Shown here in pieces: positions 13,540-25,130 of a stretch of 64,000 nt of DNA (position 1 is the stretch's first letter; the number at the start of each line of letters is the position of its first letter). Source of the DNA: Sisyra terminalis (lineage: Eukaryota > Arthropoda > Insecta > Neuroptera > Sisyridae); NCBI GenBank assembly GCA_958496175.1, contig OY292274.1, forward strand, positions 63,746,630-63,810,629. Reading direction: 5' to 3'. A program made the position numbers and the translations under genes. A model generated the notes under the pieces. The model saw only the letters and a program-made list of their open reading frames with translations. It was not told the DNA's origin and made no database searches.

Positions 13540-14480
13540 GGTTAGAATGTGCTGGGACCGCACTGTAGTGCTATGAAGCGGTCACAGTCTAGCACTTTGG
13601 CGTCCATAATCTACCGACTCTACCCGTCTGACGAGTTCAAGTCGAGAATGGACTCGTCCGAGACATCCCCCTTGTGTGTTCTGTGCATTCTCTATGGCTG
13701 TTCATGTCGATAACAGACCGAAGTCTCTCACAAGTCCAACATAATGTAATAAAACAAAACCGACTCACCCAATTGGTGCTATATAGCTACGATTCCACAA
13801 AATCCAAACGCTATACCCAAAAATCACTACACTTCCAACAATCGAACGTCGCAGAACCACGTAAACATAGTACTCAAACCAAACAATACCGTTCTAAACA
13901 CACTACGATCATTCGCAATTCCGACCAAACCAGAAAAATATCACTCTAGAATATTTTCAGTAGAAACATAGATTCGATTGTCAAGATTTTGTAACTTGGA
14001 TGTTCCACGAGAGGAAGAACCGCTTACCTCACAACAGACTGGAGGCTTTTCAACGCTCACCAGACCCCTCTTTGCTGTTGCTATAATCAACTTTATTGGT
14101 CGCACAGTTCTACCAATCGCATCGGAACATTGAGAGGCGGGGCCCACATAACGTGTCTGTTTAGTGGGGACCCAAGGTTGATACAATAAAGACAGACAAT
14201 CATACAGTTCATGCGCACTATCAACCACTTTTCGTCCCACATATTTTCCCCATGGACACCACGCACGCTCCGTTTTTATCTCCCAAACAAATGCCACTCG
14301 CACATTCCATCTCTCACCCGTTTCGAAACAAGTGAACGAGACTAACCTACTAATCATCAAGAGTGAAAAAGACACTATGACACATCTACTATCTGTATAC
14401 CGGCAGTTATTGAGGGGATGTTTATTTATCCAATGAGGGTAGAGAATTAAACGCTTAAGTATCGTAGTTATATCTTTTAG
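13540..14480. other. GC-rich island of unknown identity
   Basis: About 0.9 kb is clearly richer in GC than its surroundings. A 144-codon minus-strand frame covers 13941-14375 but the peptide has no domain I recognise. Within it the minus strand has a good splice donor (GTGAG|GTAAGCGG; donor at 14026-14027), so part may be an untranslated first exon read leftward. On the plus strand a 91-codon frame covers 13674-13949 with no family match. A promoter/5' exon, an LTR or an unknown repeat are all possible. Confidence 0.3.
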
Positions 14481-15792
14481 TGGCAGGGAAATTTAATCTC
14501 GCATTTCAAATGCGACAAATTTTTTGGTCATGCCAGCGTAACGCATGCGTTACTCATAACATATAGACAGTATTAAGGCGGTTAGATTGTGGGTTGATTC
14601 TTTTTTGTTATCTCACTTTAAGTTTGGAACAAAAAAATACAAATGTTCTCGTGTATAATGATGAAGACACCAATCCTAATGATAAAACGGATAGCTTATC
14701 TTTTACTTATGGTATCTTGAGTATTCTAATCATGGTTGATAGTATTTCTGATAAGGCTTACTGGAGAACTACGTAAACATATAGAATATGCGACACATTG
14801 CAGATGTGTTATATGTCCAGTCATCAGTCAATAACCGTCATTTGTTAAAACTGATTTACTCGTATTGTTCTGATAAGAATTCCAAAGAAACGATTAAAAA
14901 TTATCGGAAAGTTTAAATATTTGAAGAATCCTTAATAACTTCCCAGTTAAATATAGCTATAGACAATTACATATAGAATACGAGTTACATATAGTAAGCC
15001 TCAATAGGCAAATGACTACGTAAGTACTACGTACTTCAAAGGTATTACGATTCTAAAGTATTCGTACCAATTTTATAGTAGGTATATCATTATTAGTGGT
15101 TTTCAGTTATAACTTTTAGTTTAATTCTAAAATAAATCACGTTTCAACTTAGCTAAAGTAACCTTCACTGTTAGATAAGTCGTTACAAGTTTCTTTTTTA
15201 TGTTTTACTAGAAGTTATGTAGATAGGCAAGGCCTTACAGTACTTACACGATATGATGAATTTCTTCAATTCCCATATCACCTTAACAAGGGTTTATCAC
15301 AGAAGAGGGGATGGATAGTATACCAATAAAAAGTTTTATATTTATAGATTTTTTCAGTCCAGTCCTACTAGCACTTATACCTTTCGAAAGTCTCTCTTAG
15401 TGATCCCTAATATTTAAACTTTGATCCTCATATAACCCGGAAACTCCATGATTCTTCTTTTGGAGACTTAGTTGAATCCTATGATTCTAATGGTTCTACT
15501 TGGAAAACCATGCATTATAGTGTATCCTAAACTTTTATTACTATCCTATACCATTATACATTTACCGTGACTTGTCTTACTAGATGTAACTTTCAAATTC
15601 TGCTCGTACTCTTGCAAACACTCGTATCACGTATACTGTAGTAATTACTTTTATCTAAGATAAAATTTAGGATTTTAAAGTAGTCTTCCAAGTCTCCTAA
15701 TTCACATATAGGTAAATTTTACATGTATTGCATATGTACAAGACATACCCCTAAGATAATATGCAAGAAAGTATTCCAATCCTGCAATGCAG
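14481..15792. other. AT-rich intergenic DNA, no gene seen
   Basis: A perfect palindrome-like TAACGCATGCGTTA lies at about 14539. Nothing else is recognisable; short frames are unsupported. Confidence 0.45.
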
Positions 15793-16084
15793 GATGGGAG
15801 ATGTGTCAAGATGTGGCGCCGCCACAAGTGTATCTAAAGTACCTACTAACTTTAATAGTTAGCATAAAACAAGGTTTATAAAATACACGTATCCAGAAGA
15901 AATTCGTACATATTTTCAGACTGATTCAATTTCAAAATTCTTCGTATGACGTCATTTTTTTCTAATGGAGCAACCTGTGTAATTGACAAACCTTGAGCAT
16001 AAAAGGCATAGAAGAACATAGTTTCGTTTAGTTAGTATTTTTGATACACTCGTGGCGGCGCCACATCTTGACACATTTCCCATC
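15793..16084. mobile_element. Inverted-repeat element with GTGGCGCCGCCAC arms
   Basis: The left arm at 15793-15842 contains TGTGTCAAGATGTGGCGCCG and continues to a CTAAC block. The right arm at about 16036-16084 is its reverse complement with few changes, giving about 50-bp terminal inverted repeats. The centre is occupied by the separate 126-bp MITE at 15870-15995. I could not find a clear target duplication. The reading frames over this region (15952-16221 minus, 16052-16384 plus) are not genes. Confidence 0.65.
15870..15995. mobile_element. Nested 126-bp MITE with 9-bp target duplication
   Basis: It starts CAAGGTTTATAAAATACAC and ends CCTGTGTAATTGACAAACCTTG, imperfect terminal inverted repeats. 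Identical 9-bp direct repeats AGCATAAAA flank it at 15861-15869 and 15996-16004. Inside is ATGACGTCAT, a perfect CRE-type palindrome. The same element recurs at 21907-22060 and, truncated, at about 19853-19919. A 9-bp duplication suggests a Mutator-like origin. Confidence 0.85.
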
Positions 16085-18746
16085 AATGGACACTCTTTGG
16101 GGTACTTAATACACTTCTTATCAGTGTTTCTCAAAATGTTGGTATGTTGGTATTCCTTTTTGCACCACAAATTCCAAAGGTTCTCTAAAAAAAAAACACC
16201 ATTACCTACCATACCGTCCAAAAGTGTATGTTATTGTTTCTTTTTTTATTTTATGTTTTTAATGCAACCCCGTAAAAACTTGATATTCATTCGGGGGTCG
16301 CGACCCCTGTTGATTATGTACCATATGAGGGGTAGATACGCCCTCACTACAGTAATTAATGAACATGATGGTGTCGTAAGTTAATTTTCGTAAGACACCT
16401 CCGGAAAAATCTATTAAAGCTTTTCATTTTATTTTGCCATACATTTTTTTGATTACAAAGCTCTTTTTTAAGGAAATGTTTGTTGGTTTTCCTGTTTTCA
16501 GTATTTCCACAAATAAATCGATTTTTTTCAATCGACAATACTTAATGCTAAAGTTGTTAGTTTGGTTTTAATATCCTCCAAAATTTACTTTGTTGTAAGA
16601 AAAATAATATCATAACTTTGAAGAAGTGTTATTGAGGTCCCCTTTATTCTTCGAGTTGCAACGTGTGTCCTCTTGAGATTTGTGCCTTCGTCAGTCAACA
16701 CTGGACTGGATATCATCTATGAAATAATTCGTTTATACACATCAACATGATAGGCAGGTACTTATGAAGGGATGATAAAAACATTTATGGGGAAAAAAAT
16801 AAAATTTAATAAATTGTAACTTACCCTATATAACTGCCCTCCTACACGTAATAATATCAGATACCATCTATAAGCCTTCTGATAGTTTTAATTATGCATT
16901 ACCTAATTTAAGGGGAAAAATATTGAAAAACCTTTGGTTATATATCAACAATGCTATCTATACAAAATGAGAGCTTTTACCAAATGAGAGCTTTTGAATT
17001 TATTCGTGAATTTATCCATAAAATTTCTTTGATAATATCAATTTTAAAACCCATTTTAACCAATAAGATATGTTTTAGATAATGAGCAACAATAGAAGTA
17101 AAGTAGCAATGAAATTAAGTATGGGCACTATTGAAACGGAAAGGTATGGTAGTATGGTAGTTCGGATTGCCTATGCTAGGGAGCTTCTTCTTATATTTTT
17201 CGTTTATTGAGAACTAAAGTCTCAAACCATACTTTACATTTGGACAAATTAGTAACGGTGGTTGTAATATTATTAATTGTTATTTCTTCTATTGGTTTTC
17301 CTATGGAATATAACTATTTCTGGAAGTCCAAAGGTTAGGAAAATTATTTTTAGTTTATTGTCTTTAGATTGGAAAAGATTAAAATTACATAATAAATGAA
17401 GGGTAGTTTGAAAAGTTAGCGAATTTGTGTTCAAGCAATAAAGGTACTCGGTTTTGCATCGCTTTTTGACGATTTAATTAAATAATTTGTGCTTGTTAAT
17501 AAATTATATTATCCACTTCTGGTATCCATGCTACTAGTAGGGGTATTGGACTTTCTCTTTATAAGGTTTCGCTATTATTTGGGGTTCCAATTAAACGATT
17601 TATCCATCCTATGGATTAATTTTCATTAGCTTCATTAGCAGTTCTCATTCTTCCATAAATTTCTTTACTAAAGAATCTCATAATTCCAGACTATCCAAAG
17701 TTTCATATGCCTAATTTACTTTCCTTTTGCATTGACAAGTACCTATAACTTCTTTGAATTTCTTCCTTTTTGTTTATGTGTCCTTCAGTGTTATGAATGT
17801 TTATCTGGAGAAATTTTTTCTTGTTCTCGCACATATTACAGGCCTTAGACCTGTACTTTTCGACTAATCAGTTTTCTTAAGAAATCGATGTCCATAATGC
17901 TATCTATCTCATTAAAGGTTTTCGTGTCATCGTTTTCTTTTTCTCGCAATTTCTAGAAATATTAAGCTTATGTGGTACAAAAACTATTGGAATATTGGTA
18001 ATAATGGAAAAGGCTATTTCTATTGCCTAATTTATGGCAGAGGATCTAGTCTATCAAACAATTAGAAGGAATAATACATCTATCATTTCCTGGCTTTGTG
18101 GTCCATTAATTTTCACAGTTCACCAAATCGGTTTTCCAGGAAATTTGTTTCTACTTACGATATAGTAGCCAATGAATGAGTAGATTCTTCTACCACCTAA
18201 TAGATTGGGTTGAATAGGCTTAACAAACCCTGAAGTTAGCATTAAAGGATAATTCATAAATTATTTGATTTGAAAGATTCTTACAACTTTTCTAACTGGA
18301 AGTAAATATATTTCATGGAACTTCCATTGAGTAAACTAATATTAAACCTACAAGAAAAGTACCTACGTAATAGTTAAATCAATTTGTAGATCAAAGCGAT
18401 ATATTTTTTAAGATTTGTTTGTATGCCATTTAAAATATTATTTATGATTCCAAATTCGAACATATAACTTCCCCCGCCTTACTTTTGACATATTTTATAG
18501 ATAACCAGATTGAAAACCAATCGAGGTAAGGAATTCATTCGTTTTCGCTACTTTATAAACATTGAAAGATTTTAGTTACTATTCCAGTCATTAGTGGCTG
18601 CAACGATGCAATTATTTTATAAAAATATGTTTATTTTATTATCCAAAAAATTATATCGGAAAACTTATTCCGAAATGAAATTTTCATTATTTATTGATAA
18701 TATTATTAGTTCTTGTGCATCTGTATTAAAATTCGGTCCACTAGAG
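16085..18746. other. Intergenic DNA, no gene seen
   Basis: CAGTGTTTCTCAAAATG near 16121 resembles a hAT-type MITE end, with a GGGGGTCGCGACCCC palindrome near 16292, but no matching right end or target duplication was found. The remainder to 18746 is AT-rich with unsupported short frames. Confidence 0.4.
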
Positions 18747-19836
18747 CAGTGTTTCCCAAAGTGGGTTCCAAAATTTTAGGGTTCCACGAGATAAGCAGTC
18801 GTATGATTTTAAAATATAAACTTCAATATTTTCATATACTATTGATCTAAGGTATTCATTGTATATTTCTAATAAATTTGTCAAATTTTCTTGTCATAGC
18901 TATTATTATCTATCACAGCTTTAGGTATGCCAGGGATTTCATGATTCGTAAAAGCTTTCGTAAGGGTTCCACAAGAAAAAAGTTTGGGAAACTTTCAGTG
19001 TATCCCAAAGTGGGTTCCGTGGAACCCTGAGGTTTCATGAAAAAATTTTGGGGTTCCACGAGATAAGCTGTCATATGATTTTAAAATATAAACTACCTAC
19101 AATATTTTCATATTCTATTAATGTAAGGTATTAATTGCATATTTCGAATAAAGTCAAATTTTCTTGTCAAAGCTATTACTTAGTATATATCAGTTATCAG
19201 CTTCAGGTATGTTATGGGTTCCATAATTCATAAAAGCTTTCGTAAAAGCTTTCGTTTGCAGTGATTCCCAAAGTGGGCTCCATGGAACCCTAAGGTTCCA
19301 TAAAAATTTTTTGGGGTTCCACGAGATAAGTTTTCTTATGATTTTAAAATATAAACCACAATATTTTCATATACTATTAATGTAAGGGATTAATTGTATA
19401 TTTCGAATAAATTTGACAAATTTTCTTGCCAAAGCAATTATTATACATCAGTTAATAGCTAAATGGATTTCTTGATCCGTAAAAGCTTTCGTAAGGTATT
19501 ATCTATAAGTTAACAGCTTTAGGTATGCCATGGGTTTCTTGATCCGTAAAAGCTTTCGTAAGGGTTCCACAGGAAAAAAGTTTGGAAAACTTGTAGTGTT
19601 TCCCAAAGTGGGTTCCATGGAACCTTGAGGTTCCATGAAAAAATTTTGGAGTTCCACGAGATAGGCTGTCGTATGATTTTAAAATATAAACCTAATATTT
19701 TTATTTACTATTAATGTAAAGTATTAATCGTATATTTTTAATAAATTTATCAAATTTTCTTGCCAAAGCAATTATTATCTATCAGTTAACCGCTTTAGGT
19801 ATGCCATGAGTTCCACAAGAAAAACGTTTGGGAAAC
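18747..19836 (+). repeat. Tandem array of four hAT-like MITE units
   Basis: Four head-to-tail units start near 18747, 18996, 19259 and 19594 with CAGTGTTTCCCAAAGTGGGT-like sequence and run through GGTTCCACGAGATAAG and AAAAGCTTTCGTAAGGGTTC, closing with AAGTTTGGGAAAC. Start and end are inverted relative to each other, as in a hAT MITE terminus. Unit lengths are about 249, 263, 335 and 243 bp; unit 3 has an internal duplication of the TTGATCCGTAAAAGC block. Units differ at scattered positions, so the array is not recent. Confidence 0.85.
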
Positions 19837-19852
19837 CCTACATTATAGGCTA

Positions 19853-19919
19853 AAATTCTTCGTATGACATCATTTTTTTTATTCTAATGGAGCAACCTGT
19901 GTAATTTACAAACCTTGAT
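19853..19919. mobile_element. Truncated copy of the CAAGG/CCTTG MITE
   Basis: ATTCTTCGTATGACATCAT through CCTGTGTAATTTACAAACCTTG matches the right half of the MITEs at 15870-15995 and 21907-22060. The left half is missing. It abuts the end of the hAT-like tandem array. Its CRE-like palindrome is mutated to TGACATCA. Confidence 0.75.
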
Positions 19920-21565
19920 GCTTCCCGAAAATTTATCATTAACGTTTGTTTTTCTGTTATTTATACGTTGCGGTTTAACTATAATAGCATGTCAAGTTTC
20001 TTTAGAAACATGCAACGTTCTAGAGGAATTTGCACAAAAAAGTCTAAATTCAAAAGTCTAAGTATATAGGTATAAATCGGTATTTTTATTGCTGTCTTGA
20101 GAAATAATCTTAAGAAATTGTTTCTGTAACATTTAATTTAATTGATTAGATAATCTTCATTCGAATTCTAGGAAAAATTGATTAAAAATTATCAATTTTT
20201 TTTTTTTGGGTATTGTTGATGCGATTTTCTATGGAAAAGCCTTCTTGATTAACAACTAGTAGTTCTAATTAATTTAATCATTGCACATTCATTGATAAAT
20301 CCTACATTAAAATTCCTGGCCAATGAATGTTTTAAATATGTCGACGAAACATTAATAACCAATTAATCAGTGCAGTGGCGTGAAAAAGAGCAAAGGTGTC
20401 CAGATTGGGTGACACAAAAAGATAACGATGTGGTAGTATATCGCATGCGCATTGTTGAATTGGAGATAATTTTGATTGTTTTTCACGAATCTACGATATG
20501 TATGTAGTAAGTAGTGTACGTGCGGATATTTATAACATGACCGCGTCGCCTCGCATACATTTACCACACATAATCGCATACCATTTCCCTCTCTTTTGTT
20601 CGCCGTTTTCAGTCCGCATACTACATAGCCACCTAATTCGACAAACGACAACAACGTGCACAATCCACACGCTTATCCAACCTTTCCATAGCCTAGTTAT
20701 ATATTTAACATTAGCGACATTGCGCAGTGCGTATTGCTGTACGGTATTGGTCTCGCTATCACGCATGCGTCCCGCAATCACCGTGCTGGTTGATTTTCCA
20801 ATGGTTACAGCGATCAACTATGCTCTCCTGGTTATTTGTTTCATTATTATCCAATCTTTTTGGTCCTACCAACGCAAACTTTGATGAATTTCGTACTAGT
20901 TGGATGGTTTTCGGTGTTGAAACTCCATTTTTTTTATTTTCTTATGGGTTCTTAAACCTTTTATTATTTAGTACGATCCAAGTAGTCTTTTTACCACACT
21001 AAATTGATGGATTAAGTGGGTGTGAAACTGCAACCTGTGCACCAATAACTTTTAGGTCTTTACCCCAATACCAAATCATTTTTCTTTTAATCGTGGAAAA
21101 CTGCCAAATGAGAATAAAAAGATGGATATCAGGAAACTATATATACCATAGGAAAATAAAGATATTTAACATTCTTTATATAACTTTATAACTTGGTCCC
21201 AAACCAAAAATTACAATCATCGTGATATATTTTGTTGGTGCAACAATGAACAATATACTTAATGATTAAAAAAATAAATATTTTTTTTAATTTTTCAACC
21301 ATCCCTTGTTGAAACTTTTGGGAAATTCATGAAAACTTAATATGTCTTACTCCATAGCCTTCTCTAAACATATTTAAGCCCAAAGGTAATGTAGATTTAT
21401 ATATAAAAATAACACCCCTGGCTAGATGAAGAGCTGTCATAAAATTAGAGGGTGAAAAATTTAGGAAATTAGGAAAACACGTGTTTTTTTAAAGGTATAT
21501 GTAAAAAACGTTCAATAATTACATAAAAATTGATAAGTATTTTATTTATTTCCGAATCACAATAA
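19920..21565. other. Intergenic DNA with a GC-richer island at 20,360-20,830
   Basis: The island contains TCGCATGCGCATTG at about 20441 and TGCGCAGTGCG near 20723, resembling NRF-1/Ewg-type promoter motifs. Both strands have open frames here (20498-20884 plus, 20530-20817 minus), but neither peptide shows a domain and the overlap suggests they are by-products of higher GC. A promoter or enhancer is possible. The flanks are AT-rich with nothing identifiable. Confidence 0.35.
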
Positions 21566-21619
21566 ATTAATGGATAATAATATATATATGTCTTTGAGAT
21601 TCAATTAAAAAATTACTTC

Positions 21620-21664
21620 ATTACGACGCGTTTCAACAGTTTTTGACTGTCATCATCAGGTAAT
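21620..21664 (-). ncRNA. Hammerhead-ribozyme-like motif (minimal stem III)
   Basis: Read on the minus strand: ATTAC (stem I), CTGATGA core, a stem II formed by ACAG and CTGU around a UCAAAAA loop, then GAAAC, GCGTC with the expected cleavage position after GTC, then GTAAT, exact complement of ATTAC. All invariant core positions (CUGANGA, GAAA, UH) are present. Stem III would be only about one pair, as in hammerheads reported from Penelope-like elements. Cleavage activity is inferred. Confidence 0.6.
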
Positions 21665-21906
21665 AATAATAACAATTATTTTGTAAATTTTAAACAAATT
21701 TCCAAAAATTAAGTCAAGATTTATAAAAATCTGTCATTAAATCGTGGCACCGGAAGAATCTTGGTTTATTTTTGCATAATTAAATTGATAGATTATTTAG
21801 TTCCGCAAAATACCATCGAAGCGCTACTGTATGTTGTCCATTATGCGTAATAGATGCCTAATACACGTGTTCGGAAAATTATTCAGCCTAATTTGTGTAT
21901 TAGACC

Positions 21907-22060
21907 CAAGGTTTATAAAATACACAGGTGGCCTCATGCGCTACGTGACGTATCCAGAAGAAATTCGTACATATCTTCAGACTGATTCAAATTTCAAAAT
22001 TCTTCGTATGACGTCATATTTTTATTCTAATAGGACAACCTGTGTAATTTATAAACCTTG
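21907..22060. mobile_element. 154-bp CAAGG/CCTTG MITE, nested
   Basis: Ends are CAAGGTTTATAAAATACACA and its imperfect inverse TGTGTAATTTATAAACCTTG. Flanking direct repeats TATTAGAC(C/A) at 21898-21906 and 22061-22069 match in 8 of 9 positions. It contains the same TATGACGTCAT palindrome as the copy at 15870-15995, plus about 28 bp more internal sequence. It lies within the larger inverted-repeat element. Confidence 0.85.
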
Positions 22061-22228
22061 TATTAGACAAAAGTATTGCAATTTTTAAGAATTAGTAACT
22101 TTTTTTGCATATTTCAGTAATTTCACGGAAATTTGTTTAAAATTGACAAAAGAATTGTTATTATACGCGTCGTAATAAAGTAATTTTTTAATTGAATCTC
22201 AAAGACATATATATTATTATCCATTAAT

Positions 22229-23312
22229 TACATATACATTATTTATTCGATTGTAATGCATAAGTAGCAATTCACGTATAGTCTCTTTGTATTGTTGCGG
22301 CATATTGTTAGGAAAATGGAGTTAAAAATATTTTCTCGAGGAGTTTAATTTTAGTTGGTATTAAAATAGCAATAGAGTTCAATGCATTTGTCGCGATTTG
22401 ATCGAATATGTTTCGGTTATTAACCAGAGACGTGTCACCGTTAAAGCAAGGTTGTCAAAAATATTTGAGTATCCTATAATATAAAAATAGGTTTGTTTTT
22501 TTGAACTCATTCTTCATGAATTTATGAGTTTATGAGTTTTAAAATTCAAAAGAAAAATGAGTAAATCTGGCAGACATAATTTTCTCGGATGTTTTTTCAT
22601 TGTTATAGTTTTTGGCAGATTAAATTGAATTTTCATATATTCTGATATATATTCTGAGGCAAACTATATAAAAAAATATTGTTTATTGTCAATTTTTTAT
22701 GAATAAACCTTAAAACTTATACCTAAAAAATTATTTTTTTTATAAAGATAATCGACGTATATATTTGGTTATGGGGTTTTCGAAGATCCATAATTTTTTA
22801 TTTAAGAAAAATTTTCCATTCTAAGCGATTAATCCTCATGTTACGTAAGTGAATCCCTCATAATCCCTATTTGATTTTTTTTAAATAAAATGTGTGTAAT
22901 ATTTAGGAATGTAAACCTATTTGTTTCATATACCAATTTATTTATTAAGAATTTCATTATTGTCAAAGTCCAATGTTCCATTTCAATTCAAATGGTCTAA
23001 CTCATGTTGCCTATACTTCGCTATACATATCTGTAGATGTATTTTTTTTATACTCTCTTTAAACTCACATTACTTATAAAAGTAATTTGTACTCTTTTTT
23101 ATATAATACTCCTCAAAAATTAAGTTTTTAATTTTGAAACTCGAAATGAAAAGGAACCTTGGGAATTAGGTCTTCTTAGACTTAATTGTCTTTGAAATTA
23201 GTTCCCAATACATCTACCAAATACGAGCTTTAAATGCATCTTGTTTCGTATATATTTTTTACAGTCTCCAATCAAAGTTGGAAAGAGGGACCCGGGAAGC
23301 AGGGATTTATCC
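22229..23312. other. AT-rich intergenic DNA, no gene seen
   Basis: No reading frames, RNA genes or transposon ends that I can identify. Confidence 0.5.
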
Positions 23313-23590
23313 AGGGTTGAAGTTTCTGGTGGCACCAAAATCATAATATAATAATAAATATTTCTTTAATAAATGATTGATTAAAAGGTTTTCTTCATTC
23401 ACAGAATGATATCTCAACTATTAGGTAATACTAATTAATACTAAAACTATTAGGGTTGAAGTTTCAGGTGGTACCCAAATCTTAATACAATAATAAATAT
23501 TTCTTTAATAAATGATTGATTAAAGAGTTCTATTCATCCACAGAATACAATTCGTATCAATTAAAAGAGTGCTAAAACTGGTGAAAGCTT
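23313..23590. repeat. Tandem duplication, 139-bp period
   Basis: AGGGTTGAAGTTTC begins both at 23313 and at 23452, and the copies share ATAAATATTTCTTTAATAAA and ATGATTGATTAAA blocks and a CACAGAAT end. Origin unknown. Confidence 0.75.
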
Positions 23591-23918
23591 CCAAAGGTTG
23601 TGCAAATATATTTTTTATTCTTTATTACCTAAAACTCTTTGATTACCTCCAAAATTGCATTTGAGGATAATATTTTCTTTATAGCAAACAAGGAAATTTT
23701 CAAATAGTTAAAGTCTTCTTCTTTTGGTACTTCTTCAACGTTAAAGATTAGCGATCATAATGGAATTTTTTATTTTCGATACAGAAGAGTTCTCTAGTGC
23801 TTTTTTCAAAGCTCCCACGAAGGTTGGCTAGCCAGGATGTCTTTCTACTTTCCAAAGCTCTTCAATCCGATCCTGAATGATAAACTGAAGTAAATTTGTT
23901 GGTACCCATGATGTTGCC

Positions 23919-24300
23919 GCAGTACAGTACCTTTCTCTTCTTTCCATATATCATAAGAGTTCTTGTGGTATTAAGTTTCATTAATACTCCAAGTTATCTT
24001 TAGGATTCCGCGATATACCCACATTTCAAATGCGGTAATTTAATATTCCAGTCTTTGGATAAGAGTCCATTCTTCCATTCCGTATAAGACAATAAGGAAT
24101 ACATAGTATGCAGTACAGTACCTTTCTCTTCTTTCCATATATCATAAGAGTTCTTGTGGTATTAACTTTCATTAATACTTCAAGCTATCTTTAGGATTTC
24201 GTGATATACCCACATTTCAAATGCGGTAATTTAATCTTCCAGCCTTTGCATAAGAGTCCATTCTTCCATTCCGTATAAGACAATAGGAAATACATAGTAT
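23919..24300. repeat. 191-bp tandem duplication within the RT fossil
   Basis: GCAGTACAGTACCTTTCTC occurs at 23919 and 24110, with near-identical sequence through GTATAAGACAATA and ACATAGTAT at each unit end. The few differences indicate a moderately recent duplication. Confidence 0.85.
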
Positions 24301-24420
24301 TTGACCAATTTTTAACCGCAGTTTCAGGTATAAAGTTTGATCCTAAGAATTTTCTCATCTTTGTGAAGATTCCTCTGGCTTGCTCAATATAATTGAAGTA
24401 TAAAGTAATAAATATCTCCA
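23919..24420 (-). pseudogene. Non-LTR retrotransposon reverse transcriptase fossil (C-terminal part)
   Basis: Minus-strand translation, with frame changes, gives IEQARGIFTKMRKFL, then VLYGMEEWTLMQRLE, then FEMWVYHEILKIAW. These match the conserved downstream region of many animal non-LTR reverse transcriptases (typically ARSAFxKMRxxL ... YGxExWTL ... FEMWxYRRMLKIxW). Frameshifts and stops make it non-functional. A 191-bp segment is duplicated in tandem (23919-24109 and 24110-24300), so the YGMEEWTL part appears twice. Confidence 0.7.
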
Positions 24421-25130
24421 AAATATTCCCAATTTTCTTTGGACAAAATTTTTCACTCAAAGAATTATTATTATGGGTCGATAAATAATCGGAATAGTTC
24501 CGAAACGGTTTTAATTTTAGTAGAAGTATATGATCAAAAAAGCTAATCAACGATAGCAGTAGAATAAAATTATGTTAATTAAGATAAATTTCGATAATTA
24601 GGAATAAATAATTTAATGAGCAATATAATTGTGGTTATCATGAAAGCTCTTAGCGTTTTGATACACAAATTTCAATTTAAAGTATTTTTCCAAATATTTT
24701 TCGTATTATATCAAAATAAAACAGTAGTTCCAGAGACAAAGTTTGATCCAAAGAATTCTCTCATCTTTGTGAAGATTCTTCTGGCTTGCTTAATATAATT
24801 GAAGTATAAAGTAATAAATATCTTCAAAATATTCGCAATTTTCTTTAGAATCGACAAATTTTTCACTCAAAGAATTATTATGGGCCGATAAATAATCGGA
24901 ATTGTTCCGAAACGGTTTTAATTTTAATAAAAGTATATGATTAAAAAAGCTAATCAAAGATAGCAGTAGAATAACATTTTAATAATTAAGATAAATTTTG
25001 ATAAATAGGGTTAAATAATTTAATGAGCAATATAATTGTGGTTATCATGAAAAATTCTAGCGTTTTGATACATACATTTCAATCTAAAATATCTTTTGAA
25101 ATATTTTTCGTATTTAATCAAAATAAGCAC
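24320..25130. repeat. About 406-bp tandem duplication
   Basis: AAAGTTTGATCC at about 24332 and 24738 begins paired blocks that share TCATCTTTGTGAAGATTC, ATAAATAATCGGAAT, CCGAAACGGTTTTAATTTTA and AGCAATATAATTGTGGTTAT. The first unit overlaps the RT fossil. Frames at 24191-24550 (minus) and 24616-24798 (plus) are repeat-derived. Confidence 0.85.

Larger units (their letters stand above)
21566..22228. mobile_element. Inverted-repeat element with about 65-bp arms, carrying a hammerhead-like motif
   Basis: The left arm, 21566-21630, includes GTCTTTGAGATTCAATTAAA then AATTACTTCATTACGACGCG. The right arm, about 22165-22228, is its reverse complement with minor changes. Directly inside the left arm is a hammerhead-ribozyme-like core on the minus strand (21620-21664). 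A separate MITE (21907-22060) has inserted in the interior. No protein is encoded; the 85-codon frame at 21831-22088 is repeat-derived. Confidence 0.75.

Noticed and set aside
13941..14375. 144-codon minus-strand frame as a protein-coding gene
   Set aside because: Longest unassigned frame in the desert, but the peptide shows no family signature. Kept only as part of an unidentified GC-rich island.
16121..16384. hAT MITE starting CAGTGTTTCTCAAAATG
   Set aside because: No matching inverted right end or 8-bp duplication could be found; only the left end looks convincing.
20498..20884. 128-codon plus-strand frame as a gene
   Set aside because: Overlaps a 95-codon minus-strand frame, has no domain or splice partner, and lies in a GC-richer island where stop codons are rarer by chance.
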